From: Pleurodeles waltl
Taxonomy: Eukaryota > Chordata > Amphibia > Caudata > Salamandridae
Direction of reading: 5' to 3'
Assembly: GCF_031143425.1 (NCBI RefSeq)
Contig: NC_090438.1
Coordinates: forward strand, 758,101,823 to 758,165,822
Length of the DNA: 64,000 nt
Positions 58,330 to 64,000 of the stretch are shown here, one piece after another. Numbering within the stretch: position 1 is the first letter of the stretch; each line of letters begins with the position of its first letter. The translations under genes were made by a program, and so were the position numbers. The notes under the pieces were generated by a model. It made no database searches, had not been told where the DNA came from, and was given only the letters and a program-made list of their open reading frames with translations.

Positions 58330-61000
58330 TACTTTAATTCATGTTGTTGTGGGCATAATCTAGACATATACACACAAAAATCTATTAGGCCAAGTGTTAC
58401 AACAATTTTAGGTCTATGTTGCGAACTCATCACACTTCTTTATATAACTAGAACTTTGCTTTCTTCGTGGTCACCCTTTAAAAATATCAAGTGCTCATGC
58501 TAGGTTTAATCGTTTACATTCCTTTTTCTTGGGGGCCTAGTAGTCTGAGCAAGAACTGCATTAAACATAACAGGAGCACATGGTTGACTGAAAATACATG
58601 TCCATACTACTAGCGTAAAGCCTACATAGTCCTAAGTACTGCTGGCAGAAATCTACATATCTTACAAAAGGAACCAAGTTACTGAGCTGTCACACAGGTT
58701 CGGCATAGTCACTCCTGCTATGCTGTTCCACCCTACAAAACGTATGCTCACAGTTTCGTTCTTTCGGACAGCTGTTGTCTTTTGAACTCAGATTCCAGCT
58801 GTGGAATGTGCTGACATTCAAGAAATGTGTTAACTTAAATTGCTCCCTTAGTGAAACCCATTAGATACTGGTTTACTGATGGATTTTAATTCCAAGGGGG
58901 ATATGCAATGCTGTTTTCTAACTTGGTTTTCAGTGAATTAGTTGTTTTTGGCTTCATCAATGTTATAGATACATCAGACTCATTTATATTTATCTTTCCA
59001 ATGATTTGTCATCCTTTGTGACTAAACTGTTATACGAGTGTAGCTTGATCCTGTGTCAATACAGCTGAAGTGTGGGGTTTGCAGTGACCACTGATTTACA
59101 GTGCAAAATTGTTCTATCGCTGAAACCGTTGCTAAGGTATTTTACATTCATCAGCATTCAAAGTCAGTACCACTTATCCAGGTAAACTTCACGATGTCAG
59201 AAGTTTGTCTCAGTGAAAACTAAACTGTTCAAATGAAAAATTGCCTCACTCAAACCTGACAAGGATCAAATGCTTAATTGAATATAAAAAGGAAATAAAA
59301 ATATGCAAAAGCTACATCTAACGCAACATCGCTCTTGATTGCCAGTGCGGACGACGGCCAGCGGGCGACAAGTTTGAGTGGCTGCTTAATGCGCGCACAC
59401 ACACAGACACACAGGAAACCCCTCCCCACCCCCCAGTATTAAATTCAATAAGACGGTTCCTTTGTAAAACCACAGAACCGGTTACAGAGTGTGTAAGAAG
59501 GGACCCAAGATGTGGGGGGCCCAGAACATTGAACAGGCAATCTGGAATCTAGCCTGTTTAATGACTCCGTGTATATTACACTTGATGTGGCAGTCCCGTG
59601 GGTCCCTAAAGCGAAGATCCCTCTTGGGTCCCAGCCATGAAGCAAGCCATCACGAACCAGAGATAATCAGTGAGGTTATAACTCAATCATGCCCAGCACA
59701 CCCTGTGCATTCTATTAGCACTGATGGCACAAGTGAAGATAAAATCGGCTCATATTAGAGCTCACTTGCAGACCGTCCGCCCTTATCGTGCCTCAAAAAT
59801 AGTGGAAATCCAACAAAGACTGCCGCCCAAGTTATTTGTGCATTGGAGGGGTCCCCACAGCCAATGCATTTGTCACTTGATAGCAAATTCATACAGCCAA
59901 CTGATGGCCCAGCATTAGACACAGAAACCTTGGTCATCCAAAATCAAAATCATAAAAACGTTACTAGATCCGCAGGTCGATTAACTTAAATATTCTACTC
60001 GACCTAACTGTAATGTACTTGAGCCGTAAATGGGTCTCAAATTGTGTGATCCTAGGCAAACAGTTTTCAGAGTCGCCTTTTCTTCATTCTCACATATGAC
60101 TGCACCTTCAAATATGTGAGCTCGGCATTTCTGCAGTACAAAAAAATATTTTGTTTGATTAAGTAGACTTAAGTTTGCTGCATGTATCACAAGAATCTAG
60201 CCCACATATAGGGAATACATGACCTACGACTTGCTTTTAGTTTTCTAACAGCATTGCCATCAGGGTAGGAGTATTTCTCAGTTTATGGTTAAACTCACTT
60301 TTAATAGATATATTACTAAACAATGATGTGGTAGCATATTGTCATCTACACACTAAATTTCCAAGAAATGTCCAAAAATCTTTCCACTAACTTGCAGCTT
60401 TACTGATAAAACTATATAGTGTATCAGAAATCTGTGAAAATTGTGTTTCAGAAAACATATCCTTTGCACACCAACACCTGAAGTATTCTGATTTGCTTTC
60501 ATCCTATTAAAATATGTTTTTATCACATAGAAATACAAACAAATGGGCTTTCACAGCTACTGAAATATATTATGAAATGTTTGTACAGTTTACTTAGTCA
60601 TTTAGATGGTGTGTGTTAGGAAAACTCAGACATCCTATATCCTTCTATTTTACATTGTAAATAGCGGGTCACACAGTTCACCTTACAAAGTCCTGGACCT
60701 CTACATTCAGAAGGAAAATTAACTGTAAGACAAACTGACTTTTGACCTCTGTCTGTGAACAAAGAGCAATTATGACATAAGAACAAGATTTAAAGGCATC
60801 TCTTATTGCCCCTCCACTTTGACTGAACAGAACACCACTTCTTTGCCAATTAGCCAGAAGGGGTGAGTAGGTCCTAAAAATAGCTCAACCTGATCAATTA
60901 TGGCTCACCATAACGAGTGGTTGAGTAGATTTTTCAAGCCCTGGGGTGTATGGTCAGAATGCTTCCTTGATAAAATAGAAGCAAACATTGAGTAAACACT
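58330..61000. other. Intron, no gene seen
   Basis: Mostly AT-rich. An AC-rich run occurs near 59395-59415. No coding signal is supportable. Confidence 0.4.
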
Positions 61001-61075
61001 AACTCAGACTCCTACGGTGGGTGAGGTAAAGAAGAAATAGCAGTTTTAGTATCTGGGAGATCGCCCACACTAAAA

Positions 61076-61633
61076 GTGCAAGAGCTGGATGCGATTAGAG
61101 CCTCGCAGGGCACTATCACAAGGACTCTTCCTTGGCAGGCAATTAAAATGGAGTTGCAACTTGACCTGATACAGTCTCTTGTCACCCACTTAGCTGAATC
61201 TGGGTCAAAGTTAAATCTTTTGGAGGGCAAGCTTATAGCAACAGAGAAGGTCACTCTGTGTGAGTGCACCCCAATAATTGATAAGTTAAGCTCCCTATAT
61301 GAGATATTGGGCGATCTTGCAGGTGCAGAGAAGGCAACAACAAAAAGGACAGAGCCCTCCCCATCGTGATAACGACCTCCCCTCTTCATGTGGGCCACGA
61401 GGGCCACGGCCCAACTATCAGAGGAAGAGAGGATGCAATCAACCACTGAAGAATCATTAGCAAAAGAAGGTTTCCGGACAGATGATGGTAAGCAATCTGT
61501 CAAGGCCTCCCAAGTAGCAACAAGTGGTTTATCACAAAGACTGAAGAGGAGGCTAAAAAAGCGCACCAAGAAGCAGAGACGACTAAGCAGAACGGTCACA
61601 AGGAATATAGTGACTAACACCTCAGAAGCTTAG
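61076..61633 (+). pseudogene. Possible LINE ORF1-like protein
   Basis: One frame is open from 61076 to 61633 except for paired stops (TGATAA) at 61367-61372. The first part is mildly helical; the second ends in a strongly basic stretch (SQRLKRRLKKRTKKQRRLSR). Its place upstream of the endonuclease suggests ORF1, but there is no recognised domain. Confidence 0.4.
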
Positions 61634-62513
61634 GACGCCAATACCCCAGTTAAGTGTTTTCCAATCTTCCTGCGCCGGATAATTCAAAATGCTCAGACTC
61701 AATTTTGCACTGAGAGTCTATTGTCAACCTCCATAAGGGGGGCAGCGGCTGGCGAAGCTGCTGGTCAAGTATTACAACCAGACATTGATACCGGAGACGC
61801 AGTAACTGCAGCAGGGTGCCCGGGACCTCAGAGTTCTTCAGGACCAGGGAACACAAGTTGACTGGAATCTCCCAGAAGGTCAATGTGGGTGCACAACAGA
61901 GCACTCAAGATCAGGCAGTGCTCATGCAGTTCAGCCCTCTGCGCACAATGGCCAATGCAGAACGGAGCCCCTGGAATTATTCTTCATACCTCACGGACAC
62001 CCTAAATAGAGGGAACCTATTATGGCTCATTAGTCATGTGCCAGCACTTAAGCATATATCCTCAGAAGTCAGACTGGGTAGGGTTAGAGCTACCCTTCTT
62101 TTATTCGACTGAGGAAGTTACAAAAACAACCTGGAAAAGTGCTATTCAGAGATCTGCAGTATGGGACGAAAGAGTGACTTCTGCAGATTGGGGCATTGAC
62201 TTTCATATACCCCCACCTGTAAAATACTTGCATGTTCTATTAAATATAAGCTCCAGGGAAACTCCCAAAAAGAGTTCTCATGGGTTAGGGGGGGAGGGGT
62301 TATGGGGGCAAGATATCAAGGTTGGGCCTCAATGCCATCCGGCTCGCGTGCCTTAACCATTGTTTGTATGCATAACCAGAGAGTGGTGCACCCTGATTCG
62401 CAAAGAGTTGCACAAAACCGGAGGAGGGAACAAGAGACCTATGCATCCGAGGTACAGAGGCATAGCTCCTAGCCCAGCAGAGGCTCTATCAGACTCCGAT
62501 ATCAACTAAATCA

Positions 62514-62985
62514 TTGTCAATACTGTGGCGGAAAGTGGCAGGCCTTAGGAGCATTACTGAGTGCAGGGAAGCACTGCCTCATCTGGGCACAAATTATGTC
62601 CTTTGGTTTCAGGAAACCTGGAAACTTCCTCCCTCTCGGTTGCCAGGTTTTCATGAGATCTTTCTGTCAGCAAAATGCACAAGCATTTTTTGCCGCCCAT
62701 CTGGTGGTCTATCTTCTTTAAGCACTCTGCCAACCGAGTAGTCACTAATCCCCCAATTGACAGTGGTGTGGGCGATGCAGTCACTATCAGAAGCCTGAAA
62801 ACTGATTACAAAAAAGTAGATTTGATATTGGTCAACTGCTACATAAATGATCCAAAAAACATGAAAGCCTACGATAATCCACGGCTTACTCAAGAGCGTG
62901 GAATCCCTTAAGCTTGACCACCCTTGATACGAAACTATAATGTTGGGTAATTTTAATGTCGGGGGACCTTTGGATATTGCCCCTC
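62514..62985 (+). pseudogene. LINE AP-type endonuclease, broken
   Basis: Nicks target DNA to prime reverse transcription. Readable motifs are WFQETWKLPPSRLPGF, then CRPSGGLSSL, and in other frames DLILVNCYIND and MLGNFNVGG. The usual GDFN box is GNFN here, a loss of a catalytic aspartate, and the frame shifts at least once near 62690. Confidence 0.65.
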
Positions 62986-63778
62986 AAGATAGAGGGTGGC
63001 AATTCATGCAGAACTTCCTGGTACTTCACAATTTAACATCGGCACAACAGGCGACTTATTAATTTCGAAGTTACAGAAAGGATGGAGAGTGACCAAAACC
63101 TGTTAAAGGGTGTAATAACTCTCCACGTTCAATCTCTTGAACAGAGTATTCCAGTGGGTGCTTCAACAGACAGACACTTGGTCAGAAGAATCAAATGGAG
63201 ACCGGAATACTCATCCAGCATAGCAACCTGGCTAAATAACCAGTCACTTGAAACAAAGTTGGTCTTTAGGTGGTGGGAGAAGATTGTCGATCTCATATTT
63301 CGCCTACAAAGGAAAGCTCCCCACCCTCACCCTATTAGAACTACAATGGCCAGAAGATCTGCTCAACACCCCGACAAAGCAGGTATTAGGGCAAGACGGG
63401 CATTACACAGAGCATAGCGCGAGCACAAATAAAAACTAACAACTCACACAGCGGCTCAGGTAATAAAAACAGACAAACTATTAACAAAATAACCTGGGAG
63501 TTTAAGGTGGCTAAGGATAAAAAAGAATTGGAATTTCTATTTCAATTAATAAAGGATCCAAATTGTGCGCGCTTTTGGGATTATGTGAACAAGCTTAAGA
63601 ACTGCAAGGCCTCAAGGGAGAATGCATACCAGAGGCCTTCTGGGGTATTTCCTTTCTGCCCCGTCACAAATCTATATACAGATAACCTGACAATTTTAGA
63701 TAAGATTGGTAAGTGGAACAAGACAACCTTGAATTATTGCTGGTCCAATTGGAGGCTTGGTCACAGAATCAACAGATC

Positions 63779-64000
63779 CTGCCATTTTTTCAATTTGGCT
63801 TCCAACGTGGGGCATCCACACTGGATAAGATTGTGGCTCTATCGCTTTTGGGACAGCAAGATGTCAAACACAACCAACTCCCATTATTTTGCTGTTTTGT
63901 GGACTATAGTGCGGCATTCGACAGGGTTGACTGAGCAATAGTATGGAGGAAGCTCGCTGCATGGGGAATCCCTGCACAGCACCCAAGGGCCATCATTTCA
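63779..64000 (+). pseudogene. LINE reverse transcriptase, start of palm, partial
   Basis: Reads FQFGFQRGASTLDKIVALSL then FCCFVDYSAAFDRVD, the typical RT motif with its catalytic aspartate. A TGA follows at about 63932-63934, and the same frame continues IVWRKLAAWGIP. The rest lies outside the window. Confidence 0.75.

Larger units (their letters stand above)
61076..64000 (+). mobile_element. Decayed LINE with AP endonuclease and RT, runs off the window
   Basis: Three parts lie in LINE order on the plus strand: a possible ORF1 (61076-61633), an AP-type endonuclease (about 62514-62985) and the start of an RT domain (63779 to the edge). The frames are broken by several shifts. Clade not assigned. 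The 3' end lies beyond the window. Confidence 0.7.

Overview
This window looks like a piece of a very large, repeat-swollen vertebrate genome, most likely a salamander and probably a newt such as Pleurodeles (inference). The evidence is spliced exons of a conserved animal gene lying inside huge introns, and a repeat load made of DIRS tyrosine-recombinase retrotransposons, a PIF/Harbinger DNA transposon with a Harbinger-like MITE, LINE fragments and piggyBac-like non-autonomous elements. There are no bacterial-type operons, rRNA, tRNA or CRISPR arrays.

The only host gene recognised is EXOC2 (exocyst subunit Sec5) on the minus strand. Three consecutive coding exons are visible at 38389-38534, 36010-36091 and 7040-7142. 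Their splice sites and phases fit together exactly (2/0, 0/1, 1/2). Everything between 7143 and 36009 is one 28.9 kb intron, and everything right of 38534 is probably upstream intron; no further EXOC2 exon was found there.

Layout. (1) 70-5958: DIRS copy A, minus strand, with gag carrying one stop, RT/RNase H with one frameshift and an open tyrosine recombinase. (2) 5959-7142: intron and an EXOC2 exon. (3) 7143-12473: intron with a piggyBac-like copy at 10380-12473. (4) 12666-18533: DIRS copy B, decayed, with a 578 bp Harbinger-type MITE inserted in the RT gene. (5) 18534-21660: AT microsatellite and a 5'-truncated L1-like insertion with a 14 bp target duplication, apparently nested in an older L1-like relic. 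(6) 21924-27673: DIRS copy C, the best preserved, with gag and RT/RNase H open. (7) 27674-35530: a short retroposon with target duplication, LINE relic, a chain of hairpins, diverged tandem repeats, a second piggyBac-like copy and a purine-rich tract. (8) 36010-38534: two EXOC2 exons. (9) 42932-53392: a 10.5 kb Harbinger transposon with two spliced Myb/SANT-like genes, a dead DDE transposase and large 29-32 bp minisatellites. (10) 53396-64000: intron with decayed repeats and a plus-strand LINE that runs off the window.

The DIRS copies share one design. Gag, RT/RNase H and tyrosine recombinase are read in three frames with long overlaps, the termini are inverted, and an internal complementary region matches both outer ends. 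In the Harbinger element, two Myb-like DNA-binding proteins flank a HARBI1-like transposase; a GC-rich tract of repeated ACCGC motifs between the transposase and the second Myb gene may be a two-way promoter. The most unusual structures are the three-gene Harbinger with its related minisatellites, and the MITE and the 29993-30228 segment, each built as a string of near-perfect hairpins.
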